Shown one piece after another: positions 1 through 8,560 of a DNA stretch of 64,000 nt. The DNA comes from LMUY01 sp965199165. GTDB lineage: Bacteria; Pseudomonadota; Alphaproteobacteria; Acetobacterales; Acetobacteraceae. Positions within the stretch are counted from its first letter, which is position 1. Every line of letters begins with the position of its first letter. The stretch spans positions 4,650,001 to 4,714,000 of the forward strand of contig OZ240681.1 of assembly GCA_965199165.1 (NCBI GenBank). Direction: 5' to 3'. The translations under genes and the position numbers were made by a program. A model generated the notes under the pieces. The model was not told the origin of the DNA and ran no database searches. It worked only from the letters and a program-made list of their open reading frames with translations.

Positions 1-1
1 C

Positions 2-1291
2 CTCATCGTGTCGCTGCAGAGCGCCCTGGTCTACCCGGACTTCGCGCGCGGCGCGTTGGACATCCTGGGCAAGTGGCAGGCGACCGAGCGGGACGACTTC
101 CGCGACGCCGAACCGGGCAAGATCCTGCACGAGCTGCGCCGGGGCGAGCTGGCGCATTTCAAGCTGATCCCGCACACGCCCTATTACGGCACCGCGGATG
201 CCACGCCGCTCTATCTGACCACCCTGCACACCGCCTGGCGTTGCACCGGGGACCGGGCGATGGTGGAGCGGCAACTGCCGGTGGCCGAGCGTTGCCTGCA
301 ATGGATCGACGAGTGGGGCGACCGGGACGGCGACGGCTTCCAGGAGTACCAGACCCGGTCACCCAAGGGCTACGAGAACATGGCCTGGAAGGATGCCGGC
401 GACTCCGTGATGCACGCGGACGGCACTCCCGTCGTCGGCCCGAAGGCGCTGTGCGAGCTCCAGGGCTACGTCTTCGACGCCTGGATGCGGATGGCCGAAC
501 TCTACGAGGCGCTCGGCCGGGAGGACCGGGCGGAGGCGCTGCGCACCAAGGCCGCCGCGCTCTACCGCCGCTTCGACGACACGTTCTGGAACGAGGCGGA
601 AGGCTTCTACGCCTACGGGCTGGACGGCGCGAAGCGGCCCATCCTCAGCGTGGCGTCGAACCCCGGCCACCTCCTCTGGTCCGGCATCGTGCCGCCGCAC
701 CGGGCCGCGCGCGTCGTCGCCCGGCTGATGCAGCCGGACATGTGGAGCGGCTGGGGCATCCGCACCTTGTCCGCCCTGCATCCCTCGTACAACCCGTACT
801 CGTATCAGAACGGCTCGGTGTGGCCGCACGACAACGGGCTGATCGCCCAAGGCTTCAAGCGCTACGGCCACGCGGACGAGGCCAACGCGGTGGCGCGGGA
901 CGTGGTGGGCGCCGCCGGCTTCTTCATGCTCAACCAGCTGCCCGAACTGTATGCCGGCATCCAGCGGGACGAGTTCAGCTTCCCGGTGCAGTATCTCGGC
1001 GCCAACGTGCCGCAGGCCTGGGCGGCGGGTAGCGTGTTCTCCCTGGTGCAGGCCATGCTGGGCTTCCAGCCGGACGCGCCGAACGGCCGGCTGCTGATCG
1101 ATCCGACGTTGCCCGAATGGTTGCCGAGCCTGGTGCTGCGCGACCTGCGCGTGGGCCAGGACGCGTTCGACATCCGGTTCGAGCGCGATGGCGGCCAGGC
1201 CGCGTTCACCGTGCTGCGCGGCGACCCGTCCCGCGTGGTGCGGCAGCCGATGACGAGCTGGTCAGAGGAACCGCCCTTCACCGCAGCTTAA
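2..1291 (+). CDS. Glycogen-debranching-type glycosidase (C-terminal part, cut by window start)
   Basis: The frame is open to the left edge, so only the C-terminal ~430 residues are present; the GTG at 8 is probably internal. The residues resemble the (alpha/alpha)6-barrel of amylo-alpha-1,6-glucosidase / MGH1-like hydrolases: GTADATPLY, a DRDGDGFQEY stretch, the acidic WKDAGDS motif typical of the catalytic centre, and NGSVWPHDNGLIA. These enzymes debranch glycogen or related alpha-glucans. The full protein would normally be about 700 residues with an N-terminal beta domain outside the window. The exact substrate cannot be assigned. It ends in TAA about 45 bp before a small membrane protein on the same strand. 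Confidence 0.8.
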   Translation, partial: LIVSLQSALVYPDFARGALDILGKWQATERDDFRDAEPGKILHELRRGELAHFKLIPHTPYYGTADATPLYLTTLHTAWRCTGDRAMVERQLPVAERCLQWIDEWGDRDGDGFQEYQTRSPKGYENMAWKDAGDSVMHADGTPVVGPKALCELQGYVFDAWMRMAELYEALGREDRAEALRTKAAALYRRFDDTFWNEAEGFYAYGLDGAKRPILSVASNPGHLLWSGIVPPHRAARVVARLMQPDMWSGWGIRTLSALHPSYNPYSYQNGSVWPHDNGLIAQGFKRYGHADEANAVARDVVGAAGFFMLNQLPELYAGIQRDEFSFPVQYLGANVPQAWAAGSVFSLVQAMLGFQPDAPNGRLLIDPTLPEWLPSLVLRDLRVGQDAFDIRFERDGGQAAFTVLRGDPSRVVRQPMTSWSEEPPFTAA

Positions 1292-1335
1292 TCGTTTCGG
1301 ACCAGGATTGTCTCCCACGATTGGAGATCCCGACC

Positions 1336-1494
1336 ATGTCCGCAGCCGAGACCGACCTTCAGGACGCCTGGCAGGAGACGTTCTTCCATTCGCAAGACCG
1401 CACCACGCCCGGCCCGGACGATCAGCCCGGCTGGCAGCTCACCGCGCTCGGCATCGTCATTGGCGTGCTGGCACTGCTGGTGCTGTCGGTCTGA
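1336..1494 (+). CDS. Small single-pass membrane protein, 52 aa
   Basis: A short reading frame with ATG start and a GGAG ribosome-binding site about 10 bases upstream. The first ~32 residues are hydrophilic and acidic; residues ~33-52 form one C-terminal transmembrane helix ending in LALLVLSV. I do not recognise a family. It follows the debranching enzyme on the same strand and may be co-transcribed. The clear SD and the sharp hydrophilic/hydrophobic division favour a real gene, but its length limits confidence. Confidence 0.5.
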   Translation: MSAAETDLQDAWQETFFHSQDRTTPGPDDQPGWQLTALGIVIGVLALLVLSV

Positions 1495-1728
1495 GCACAT
1501 CCCGCCTCGCCAGTTGGTCGGGGTTCGATCCGCCTGAAGGATCGCACCGCCCCCGGCGGCGCGAGACGCCCCGCGGCGTGGTGCGGTGCTCAGGCCAGCG
1601 TCGCACCCTCCGGCCTCACCGGCTCCAACAGGGCTGGATGCTGCTCTTTCTTCAGTCAAGCCAAGCAGCGGCTTGCGATGACGACCCGGGTCGCGACTTC
1701 CGCGGGCTGGTATTACACGAGCGTCCGC
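1495..1728. other. Intergenic region with a GC-rich stem-loop between convergent genes
   Basis: I find no convincing gene here. GCACCGC at 1544-1550 is the exact inverted complement of GCGGTGC at 1583-1589, and the sequence between can extend the pairing. The stem lies between a + strand gene and the end of the che operon on the - strand, where a bidirectional terminator would be expected. There is no T-tract, so intrinsic termination is only a possibility. Confidence 0.3.
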
Positions 1729-2196
1729 TCAGGCCGTCATGGCCGGAATCCGGTCGACGACCTGTCGCAATGCGGCGCCGATCGCCACCATTTCGGCACC
1801 CTGCAGGTTTCCGGCGTGGACCAGGCGCAGGCTGTCCAGATGGATCCGCACGGAGGGCACGTTCCACAGCCCGGCGCTGCGCAGCCGGTCCAGCAGGCTG
1901 CACAGGCTGAATGCGACTTCGCCCACGCCGCCGTAGCCGAACACGCCGCACACGCCGACCAGGAAGTTGCTCAGCTTGTACAGCTCCGCCTGCTCGGCCG
2001 CGTCCGTACCGGCCCTCAGCGTATCTCCGATGGCCAGCATGCGCGTCACCGTCGAGGCAATCTCTCCCAGGCCGCGGTCCCGCAGCGTCTCCAGGTTCGC
2101 CTCCGCCGCCAGGACCGCCTCCGACACGGTGATGCCGCCGGGACGGTTGACGAGACCGGCCAGCCGACGGGTGTGCAGGGGAAGGTTGACAGACAT
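1729..2196 (-). CDS. cheE: CheE-like protein, last gene of che operon
   Basis: 155 residues, mostly helical, no transmembrane segment. The assignment rests on synteny: the order cheX-cheY-cheA-cheW-cheR-cheB-cheY-cheD-cheU-cheYIII-cheE is that of the main Caulobacter crescentus che operon, where the last gene is cheE. The biochemical role of CheE is poorly defined; it is a chemotaxis-cluster accessory protein. The start is the ATG in a TGATG overlap with the stop of the preceding response regulator, which implies translational coupling. A conserved-looking centre is KLSNFLVGVCGVFGYGG. Confidence 0.6.
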   Translation of the reverse strand: MSVNLPLHTRRLAGLVNRPGGITVSEAVLAAEANLETLRDRGLGEIASTVTRMLAIGDTLRAGTDAAEQAELYKLSNFLVGVCGVFGYGGVGEVAFSLCSLLDRLRSAGLWNVPSVRIHLDSLRLVHAGNLQGAEMVAIGAALRQVVDRIPAMTA

Positions 2197-2813
2197 CAGC
2201 GGGGAAGTCCTTTGCCGTTCAGCATGGCATCGATCTCGGATTGCGACAGGTTCGGCAGCTTGGCTTCCCCGACCTTGAGCGAGAGGTCGTCCTTGCGCCG
2301 CCCCTCCGTTCCCGCCGGCGGGCCGAGCTTCTGGAAGCGCCGGTCGGGGCCGATATAGGTGTCGGCGGTGACAAAGGGACGGCCATCCTTCGCCAGCCAA
2401 ATGACCCGCTCGTAGAGGACTTGCGGGGTGATCGGTTTGGCGACGACGAAGCTCGCGCCGCAATCCCGCGCGCGCAGCACGTTGCCCTGCGAGGTGTGAC
2501 CCGCCAGCAGGACGATCGGCGCGGTCCGTGCACCGCCGCCCTTGTTGCGGCGGATGCGGCGGATCAGGTCGTATTCGTCGATGTCGGCGTCCTTGGAGCG
2601 GGCAGCGCCGACCACGAGCAGGTCGGCGGTGTCGCGCTCCAGGTGATCCTCCAGCTCCGCAGCGCTGCGGAACCGGTTGACGCTGCGCACCTTGAAGCCG
2701 GTCAGCACCTGGGCGACGATGTCGGCTTCCAGGTCGTTCGCCTCCACCAGCGCGACGGTCAGCGCGCCGAAGTAGATCCGGCTGTCGACGGCCGTGGCGG
2801 CGGCGGCACTCAA
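2196..2813 (-). CDS. cheYIII: CheYIII-type receiver protein lacking the phospho-acceptor Asp
   Basis: 205 residues: a receiver-like domain (about 15-135) and a C-terminal tail with YIGPDRRF, a motif common in alphaproteobacterial regulators. The acidic pocket after strand 1 reads VEAND. The strand 3 position that normally carries the phosphorylated Asp reads LLVVGAARS, with glycine/alanine instead. The Thr/Ser site is LLAGHT, and the conserved Lys survives in VVAKPI. It is therefore probably a pseudo-receiver that cannot take phosphate conventionally. Placed as cheYIII by Caulobacter-like gene order; overlaps cheU by 4 bp (ATGA) and cheE by 1 bp. Confidence 0.7.
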   Translation of the reverse strand: MSAAAATAVDSRIYFGALTVALVEANDLEADIVAQVLTGFKVRSVNRFRSAAELEDHLERDTADLLVVGAARSKDADIDEYDLIRRIRRNKGGGARTAPIVLLAGHTSQGNVLRARDCGASFVVAKPITPQVLYERVIWLAKDGRPFVTADTYIGPDRRFQKLGPPAGTEGRRKDDLSLKVGEAKLPNLSQSEIDAMLNGKGLPR

Positions 2814-3154
2814 TCGCCGAACATCTCGAGCTCGCCGGACACGTCTTCTTCCGCGAAAGACGGGCTGGCAGCCAGCCGCTGCGCAAGCTTGCCGACCCGC
2901 ACGCCGGCCAGGGCCTCGGCAAGGTCCGGGCGGAAGTCAGGTACCGCGTCGGACACGGCGGACAGGAAGGTGGACAGCTCACCCAGGTGCTGGCTCATGC
3001 GGTCCAGCGACTGCCACTGTTCGGCGTTTCCGGCCTGGCACACGCCCAGGCCGTCGGCAACAGTCGCCAGATGCGACAATTCCGCCGCGGCGGCTTGCAG
3101 CACCGCCGTGAGGCCGAGTGGCTGGTCGGGCGACATGCGCAGGGACAGGTCCAT
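2810..3154 (-). CDS. cheU: CheU-like chemotaxis accessory protein
   Basis: 114 residues, soluble and predicted mostly helical, ending in the acidic tail GELEMFGD. I recognise no catalytic motif. The name comes from position: it lies between cheD and the receiver-like gene exactly as cheU does in the Caulobacter che operon. Start and stop overlap the neighbours (1 bp with cheD, 4 bp ATGA with cheYIII). Its function in Caulobacter relatives is not established, so this is a positional call. Confidence 0.55.
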   Translation of the reverse strand: MDLSLRMSPDQPLGLTAVLQAAAAELSHLATVADGLGVCQAGNAEQWQSLDRMSQHLGELSTFLSAVSDAVPDFRPDLAEALAGVRVGKLAQRLAASPSFAEEDVSGELEMFGD

Positions 3155-3681
3155 CAGAACAGCTCCACCCCGCCGGCATCCGGCATCGGCGCCGGACGGG
3201 CGCGCTCGTCGGCGAAGACCGCCGCGTCGGACGCAGCCATCACCATCTGCCGGGCGCGCCCGGCCACCGGCCAGAACTGGATGCGGCGGCCGCGGTCGCC
3301 CCGCAGGCTGCCGCCGGTGACGGTGATGCGCTCGCGTTGGGTGAAGCGCTCGGCGAAGTCGGCGTTCAGCCGGCCCACGTCGGTCAGCCCGCTCAGCATG
3401 CGGGCGCCGCCGAACAGCTTGGCCTCCAGCCGCTCCCGCCGGGCGCCGCGCTTCAGCATGTCGTTCACCAGCAGCTCCATCGCATGCACGCCGTGCTCGG
3501 CCGAGTCGCTGCCCGGCAGCAGGAAGTGGTTCATCCCGCCGAGCCGCGCCACCGGGTCGTGCAGGCAGGCGGCGACGCAGGAGCCGAGGATCGTGGTCAG
3601 CACGACCTCCGGATCGTTGGTGGTGTGGAACTCGCCCTGCACGATGTTGACGCGGCGAGAGGACAGCGCCGTGTCCATCAT
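3154..3681 (-). CDS. cheD: CheD, chemoreceptor glutamine deamidase
   Basis: 175 residues. CheD converts specific glutamines of methyl-accepting chemotaxis proteins to glutamate and can interact with CheY-P phosphatases. Catalytic residues are visible: Cys35 in ILGSCVAAC and His52 in GGMNHFLLP, followed by the family motif KLFGGARML. The length fits the family. It starts at an ATG overlapping the cheY stop (ATGA) and ends one base into the cheU start, so it is translationally coupled within the operon. Confidence 0.93.
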   Translation of the reverse strand: MMDTALSSRRVNIVQGEFHTTNDPEVVLTTILGSCVAACLHDPVARLGGMNHFLLPGSDSAEHGVHAMELLVNDMLKRGARRERLEAKLFGGARMLSGLTDVGRLNADFAERFTQRERITVTGGSLRGDRGRRIQFWPVAGRARQMVMAASDAAVFADERARPAPMPDAGGVELF

Positions 3682-4067
3682 GTCAGCGGCCCGAACACCG
3701 CCTCGATCTTTTCGCGCAGCGTGGCCACGGTGAACGGCTTGACCAGGAAGTTGTTGACCCCGAACTGCACCGCGCGCTGCACCAGTTCCATGTCGCCCCG
3801 TCCCGTCAGCATGATGTAGGCGACCTTCGACGTCGGCGGATGGACGCGGACGGCGCGCAGCAGCTCCAGCCCATCGAGCTTGGGCATGTTGAAGTCGCTG
3901 ATGACGAGCTGCACCGGGCTCGTGATCAACGAGCGCAGGCCAGCCTCGCCATCCGGCGCCTCGTCGAAGTCACGGAATCCGAGTTGTTGCAAGCCGCCCC
4001 GGATCAGCAACCGCATGGATTGCTGATCGTCGACGATCAGCACCTTGAGGGCAGCAGCGGACGGCAT
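3678..4067 (-). CDS. cheY: CheY response regulator (second copy, CheYII position)
   Basis: 129 residues, a single receiver domain. Acidic pocket Asp13-Asp14 (LIVDD), phospho-acceptor Asp58 in LVISDFNMPK, Thr in IMLTGR and Lys in FLVKPF are all intact. Phospho-CheY binds the flagellar motor switch or acts as a phosphate sink; alphaproteobacteria often divide these roles among several CheYs. The start overlaps the end of cheB by 31 bp and the stop overlaps cheD by ATGA. Confidence 0.93.
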   Translation of the reverse strand: MPSAAALKVLIVDDQQSMRLLIRGGLQQLGFRDFDEAPDGEAGLRSLITSPVQLVISDFNMPKLDGLELLRAVRVHPPTSKVAYIMLTGRGDMELVQRAVQFGVNNFLVKPFTVATLREKIEAVFGPLT

Positions 4068-5095
4068 GCGCGGTCTCCAATCTTGGCGTTGCAGGCGGCC
4101 AGCATGGCGGACGCTGCGGCGTGCAGCGGCACCTGTCTGTCGACGCCCCCGATCTCGAATGCAGCCTTCGGCATGCCGTAGACGACGGAGCTGTGCTCGT
4201 CCTGGCCGATGGTCCGCGCGCCGGCCTCCCGCATGGCAAGCAGCCCGCGGGCGCCGTCCTTGCCCATCCCGGTGAGGATGACGCCGACCGCGCGCGCCCC
4301 GGCGGTGGCGGCGACGGAGTGGAACAGCACGTCGACGGAAGGACGGTGGCCGTTCACCGGCTCGGTCGCCATCAGGCGGCAGCGCCATGGCCCCGCAGCC
4401 GGCCCCGTCACTTCCAGATGCGTCAGGCCGCCCGGCGCCAGGTAGACCTGCCCGGGCGCCAGGCGGGCGCCGTCCACGGCCTCCGTCACAGTGGCCGCGC
4501 AGGAGCGGTTGAGCCGCTGGGCGAAGGACGGGGTGAAGGTCGCCGGCATGTGCTGCGTGATGACGGTCGGGGGGCAGTTGGCGGGGAAGGTCGAGAGGAT
4601 CGCGAGCAAGGCCTCCACGCCGCCCGTGGAGGCGCCGATGGCGAGCACGCGGTCGTTCGGGGCGAAGTCGGCCTGTACGGTCGGGGCCGGCGCCTTCGAC
4701 ATCGGGCGCAGGCGCGCCGTCGCGGCGGCCCGCACGATGTCCGCCAGCCGGTCGAACCCGGCACGGTCGTCCAGCCGCGGCTTGGCCACGCAGTCCACCG
4801 CACCCAATTCGAGTGCCCGCAGCGTCGCCTCCGCACCGCGGTTGGTCAGGGTCGAAACCATGACCACCGGCATCGGCCGCAGCCGCATCAGGCGCTCGAG
4901 GAAGTCCAGGCCGTTCATCTGCGGCATCTCGACGTCCAGCGTGATCACGTCGGGGTTCAGCGCCTTGATCGCCTCGCGCGCCTGGATCGGGTCGGCGGCC
5001 TCTCCCACGACCATCAGGTCGCCATGGCCCTGCAACGCCCGCCGGATCAGCGCGCGCATGGTGGCGGAGTCGTCGACGACGAGGACGCGGGTCAT
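4037..5095 (-). CDS. cheB: CheB, receptor methylesterase/glutamine deamidase
   Basis: 352 residues. The N-terminal receiver has Asp8-Asp9, phospho-acceptor Asp54 (VITLDVEMP) and Lys105 (VAKPR). After a short linker comes the methylesterase domain with the catalytic triad Ser156 (IGASTGG), His182 (ITQHMP) and an Asp in GMGKDG. CheB removes methyl groups added by CheR, giving adaptation; CheA phosphorylates it. ATG at 5095 is chosen because the receiver begins immediately after it and it overlaps the cheR stop by 4 bp. Confidence 0.95.
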   Translation of the reverse strand: MTRVLVVDDSATMRALIRRALQGHGDLMVVGEAADPIQAREAIKALNPDVITLDVEMPQMNGLDFLERLMRLRPMPVVMVSTLTNRGAEATLRALELGAVDCVAKPRLDDRAGFDRLADIVRAAATARLRPMSKAPAPTVQADFAPNDRVLAIGASTGGVEALLAILSTFPANCPPTVITQHMPATFTPSFAQRLNRSCAATVTEAVDGARLAPGQVYLAPGGLTHLEVTGPAAGPWRCRLMATEPVNGHRPSVDVLFHSVAATAGARAVGVILTGMGKDGARGLLAMREAGARTIGQDEHSSVVYGMPKAAFEIGGVDRQVPLHAAASAMLAACNAKIGDRACRPLLPSRC

Positions 5096-5961
5096 GCGTC
5101 CGCCCGGCGCTGGTAGGTGGTGATGCCGGCGCTGACGTAGGACTTCGCCGCCGGGCCGGACACGCGTTCGGAGTGGCCGATATAGAGGTGCCCACCCGGG
5201 GAGAGCATGGGCGTGAACCGCTTCCAGATCTCCGTCTGGGTGTCTTCCCCGAAATAGATCACGACGTTGCGGCACATGATGACGTCGAACGGGCCGCGCA
5301 TCGGCCACGGTCCGATCAGGTTCAACGCGCGGAAGCTGACGAGCCGGCGCAGCGCCTCCCCCGCCTTCCACTCGGCGCCCGCCTTCTCGAACCAACGCGC
5401 CCGCAGCTCGGCGGGCACGCCGGCGAGCGCATCGGCGCTGTACTGGCCCGTGCTGGCGGTCTCCAGCACGGTCGTGTCGATGTCGGTGGCGAGCACGCGG
5501 ACGTCCAGCTTGGCCGCGTTCGGCAGCACGCGCAGGATCGTCAGCGCCAGAGAGTATGGCTCCTGCCCGGTGGAGCATGCGGCGGACCAGATGCGCACCC
5601 GGCCGCCCCGCTCGGCCGCCTGCAACAGCGGCGGCAGCACGACGTCGCGCAGGTGGTCGAAATGATGCGGCTCGCGGAAGAACTTGGTGACGTTGGTGGT
5701 GAGCGCGCGGATCATGCGCCCGCGCTCCTCCCGCTCCTCCGGATCGGCCAGCAGGTCGCAGTAGCTGCGGAACTCCGTCATGCCCAGCGCGCGCAGCCGC
5801 TTGCCCAGGCGGGAATACAGCAGCGTGGCCTTGCCCTCGTGCAGGGTGATGCCCGTCTCGTCATGCAGCAGGCGCGCGATGGCGTTGAAGTCGTTCGCTG
5901 TCAGCAGGAACTCCCCATCCACCATGCCCGAGGGCCGCCGCAGCCCGGCTGACGCGCTCAT
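5092..5961 (-). CDS. cheR: CheR, receptor methyltransferase
   Basis: 289 residues. CheR transfers methyl groups from S-adenosylmethionine to receptor glutamates. The N-terminal helical domain contains ALTTNVTKFFREPHHF. The SAM-binding domain shows IWSAACSTGQEPYSLA (motif I), VLATDID, and FDVIMCRNVVIYF. Full family length. The ATG overlaps the cheW stop by 4 bp. No tetratricopeptide extension or C-terminal docking tail is evident. Confidence 0.95.
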   Translation of the reverse strand: MSASAGLRRPSGMVDGEFLLTANDFNAIARLLHDETGITLHEGKATLLYSRLGKRLRALGMTEFRSYCDLLADPEEREERGRMIRALTTNVTKFFREPHHFDHLRDVVLPPLLQAAERGGRVRIWSAACSTGQEPYSLALTILRVLPNAAKLDVRVLATDIDTTVLETASTGQYSADALAGVPAELRARWFEKAGAEWKAGEALRRLVSFRALNLIGPWPMRGPFDVIMCRNVVIYFGEDTQTEIWKRFTPMLSPGGHLYIGHSERVSGPAAKSYVSAGITTYQRRADA

Positions 5962-6422
5962 GCCGCCTCCGCCTCCGGCCGCGGCAACACCCGGTCGAGC
6001 GAGATGAAGCTCACCATCCGCCCCTCGATGGCCAGCAGCCCCTGGACGAAGTTGCGCACCCGGCCGGAGGCGACCTCCGGCGGCGGCTGGATGCTGCCGT
6101 CGCCGACCGTCAGGATGTCGGACACCGCCTCCACCAGCAGGCCGATCACCTGCCCGTTGACCTGCGCCACGATGATGACGTGCCGGGCGGAGGGCTCGGC
6201 GGGCGGCAGGCCCAATCGCGCGGCCAGGTCCACGATCGGCAGTACCGCCCCGCGCAGGTTTAGCACCCCGCGCAGGAAGGCGGGGGAGTGCGGCAGCGGC
6301 GTCACTGGCGCCCAGCCGCGGATTTCCCGCACCGCCATGATGTCGACGCAGAACTCCTGCTCACCGATCCGGAACGCGATGAGCTCGCGTTCCTTCGCGC
6401 CGGCGACGAGCGTGTCAAGCAT
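5958..6422 (-). CDS. cheW: CheW, receptor-kinase coupling protein
   Basis: 154 residues with the beta-barrel CheW fold: FRIGEQEFCVDI at the start, the receptor- and CheA-contacting stretch LRGVLNLRGAVLPIVDL in the middle, and VEAVSDILTV later. CheW bridges chemoreceptors to the P5 domain of CheA. Its start lies 8 bp inside the cheA 3' end. It is the only free-standing CheW in the window; a second CheW-like domain forms the C-terminus of CheA. Confidence 0.93.
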   Translation of the reverse strand: MLDTLVAGAKERELIAFRIGEQEFCVDIMAVREIRGWAPVTPLPHSPAFLRGVLNLRGAVLPIVDLAARLGLPPAEPSARHVIIVAQVNGQVIGLLVEAVSDILTVGDGSIQPPPEVASGRVRNFVQGLLAIEGRMVSFISLDRVLPRPEAEAA

Positions 6423-8550
6423 AGGCCAATCCTACCTCTGAGCGGGTTTCGGCAAGCGGAGCGTCGCCGCGCGCGTCCGACACGATGGCATCCACGTCCA
6501 GGATCAGCGCCACGCGGCCATCGCCGAGGATGGTGGCCGCGGCGACGCCGGGCACCCGGCGGTAGTTCGCCTCCAGGCTCTTGATGACGACCTGGCGCTG
6601 CCCCTGGATGGCGTCGACCAGCAGCACCGCGCGGCTGCCGTCCTCGCCCTCCACCAGCAGGGCGACGGCGCCGGACGCGGTCGGGTCCAGCCCGGCCCAG
6701 CCCAGCGCGGCCCCCACGGCGATCAGCGGCACGTAGGTCCCGCGGATCGCCATCACCCGGGCGCCGTCCCCCATCTCGTGGATGTCGGCCGCGCGTGGCT
6801 GCAGCGTCTCGATGATCGCGGTCAGCGGCACGATCAGCGTCTGCTCGGCCACAGTCACCACCATCCCGTCCAGCACGGCCAGCGTCAGCGGCAGCGACAG
6901 CGTGAAGGTGGAGCCCTTGCCCGGCCGCGACGCGATGGCGATACGGCCACCCAGCGCCTGGATCGATCGGCGCACGACGTCCATGCCGACGCCGCGGCCG
7001 GAGATGTCGGACACCTTTTCCGCCGTGGAGAAGCCCGGCAGGAAGATCAGGTTGTCGGTCTCCTCGTCGCTCAGCACCGCCTCGGCGGCGACCAGGCCCT
7101 TGGCCACCGCGCTCTCCCGCACCTTGGCGCGGTTGATGCCGGCGCCGTCGTCCGATACCTCGATGACGATGCGGCCGGAGCGGTGCAGGGCCTGCAGCTT
7201 CACCGTGCCTTCCTCCGGCTTGCCGGAGGCGCGGCGCACCTCCGGCGACTCCAGGCCGTGGTCGATGGCATTGCGGATCATGTGGGTGAGCGGATCGGCC
7301 AGGTGTTCGATGACCGTCTTGTCGACTTCCGTCGCCTCTCCCTCCGAGGTCAGGCGCACCTGCTTGCCCGTCATCGCCGCGACTTCGCGGGCCAGGCGGG
7401 GCATGCGGGCGAACACCGACTTCACCGGTTGCGCCCGGATGGCCATCACGCTGTCCTGGATTTCCCGGGTCAGGTGCTCCAGCTCGTCGAGCGCCACGGT
7501 GACCGCGGAGGCGCGGCTGATCCCCGCCTCGCCCACACGCTGGGCCAGCATCGCGCCGTTGATCACCAGCTCGCCCACGAGGTCGATCAGGCGGTCGACG
7601 CGGTCGAGGTCGACGCGGATGGTGGGCTTGGCCGCGGTGACGGTTTCCTCGCGTGGGGGCGCTGCTGGCGGCGGCGCGGCCGACTTCACGGCGACCGGGG
7701 CCGGCTCCGGCTCCGGCTCCGGGACGACGGGCGATGCGGCGGCTTCGGCCTGCAGGCTGCGGATCAGCGCCATGACGTCGACCTCCGGCGCGGCCGGGGC
7801 GGCGGGTGCCGCGGCGCGGATGTCCAGGTCGCAGTCGCAATCGACGAATTCGAACACCTCCTGGATCGCGGCTTCCGGCTGCTCGGTCCGCAGCTCCACC
7901 GTCCAGGCGAGATAGGCACCCTCCGGCTCCATCGTGGCGAGGTCGGGCAAGTCGCTGGCGTCGAGGGTGACGCTGGTCGGGCCGAGCCGCGCCAGCTCGC
8001 GCAGCAGCATCACGGCGTCGTTCGCCTTGGCGTACATGCCGGCATGCGGGCGGAAGCGGATCACCCAGGCGTCGGGCTCCGGCGGCGCGGCCACGGGCAG
8101 GGGCTGGAACACGAAGTCGCCCATGCCGTCGGCGTCCACCACCGGGGCGGCCGCCGCCGGCGCCGACGCGGCCCCCAGCGAAGCGAGCTCCGCCGCCGAC
8201 GCGCTGGTGTGCGAGTCTCCGAGCGTGCGGCCATCACGCGAGGCGCGGACCAGGTCGGCCAGCACGTCGGCCGCGCGCAGCATGACCTTGATGACGTGTG
8301 CGTCGGCCGCCAGCTTGTCTGACCGGACGGCCTCCAGCGTCGTCTCGAACACGTGGGCGAACCGCACCAGGTCGTCCAGGCCGAAGGCGCCGGCGCCGCC
8401 CTTCACCGAATGGACGGCGCGGAAGACGGCGTTCACCGTCTCGGAGTCGAGCGCGCCCCCCTGCATGGCGAGCAGGCCGCTTTCCAGTTCGGCCAGCTGC
8501 TCTTCGCATTCCTGGAAGAAGGTCTGGCGGATGGCGTCCATCGGATCCAT
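6415..8550 (-). CDS. cheA: CheA, chemotaxis histidine kinase
   Basis: 711 residues. P1 Hpt domain with phosphorylated His47 (AVHSVKGGAGAF); a second globular region at about 130-235 that may be P2-like; an Ala/Pro/Glu-rich linker; the P3 dimerisation helices; the P4 kinase with N box MIRNAIDHGLES, G1 VSDDGAGI and G2 GRGVGMDVV; and the C-terminal P5 CheW-like domain. CheA phosphorylates CheY and CheB. ATG at 8550 precedes the Hpt helix directly; ATG at 8541 is a possible alternative. Confidence 0.95.
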   Translation of the reverse strand: MDPMDAIRQTFFQECEEQLAELESGLLAMQGGALDSETVNAVFRAVHSVKGGAGAFGLDDLVRFAHVFETTLEAVRSDKLAADAHVIKVMLRAADVLADLVRASRDGRTLGDSHTSASAAELASLGAASAPAAAAPVVDADGMGDFVFQPLPVAAPPEPDAWVIRFRPHAGMYAKANDAVMLLRELARLGPTSVTLDASDLPDLATMEPEGAYLAWTVELRTEQPEAAIQEVFEFVDCDCDLDIRAAAPAAPAAPEVDVMALIRSLQAEAAASPVVPEPEPEPAPVAVKSAAPPPAAPPREETVTAAKPTIRVDLDRVDRLIDLVGELVINGAMLAQRVGEAGISRASAVTVALDELEHLTREIQDSVMAIRAQPVKSVFARMPRLAREVAAMTGKQVRLTSEGEATEVDKTVIEHLADPLTHMIRNAIDHGLESPEVRRASGKPEEGTVKLQALHRSGRIVIEVSDDGAGINRAKVRESAVAKGLVAAEAVLSDEETDNLIFLPGFSTAEKVSDISGRGVGMDVVRRSIQALGGRIAIASRPGKGSTFTLSLPLTLAVLDGMVVTVAEQTLIVPLTAIIETLQPRAADIHEMGDGARVMAIRGTYVPLIAVGAALGWAGLDPTASGAVALLVEGEDGSRAVLLVDAIQGQRQVVIKSLEANYRRVPGVAAATILGDGRVALILDVDAIVSDARGDAPLAETRSEVGLAYA

Positions 8551-8560
8551 GATTGGCCCC

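Noticed and set aside
1288..1659. 123-codon - strand frame opposite the small membrane protein
   Set aside because: Composition is that of a shadow frame and no ribosome-binding site or motif supports it; the + strand 52-aa protein has a better start signal.
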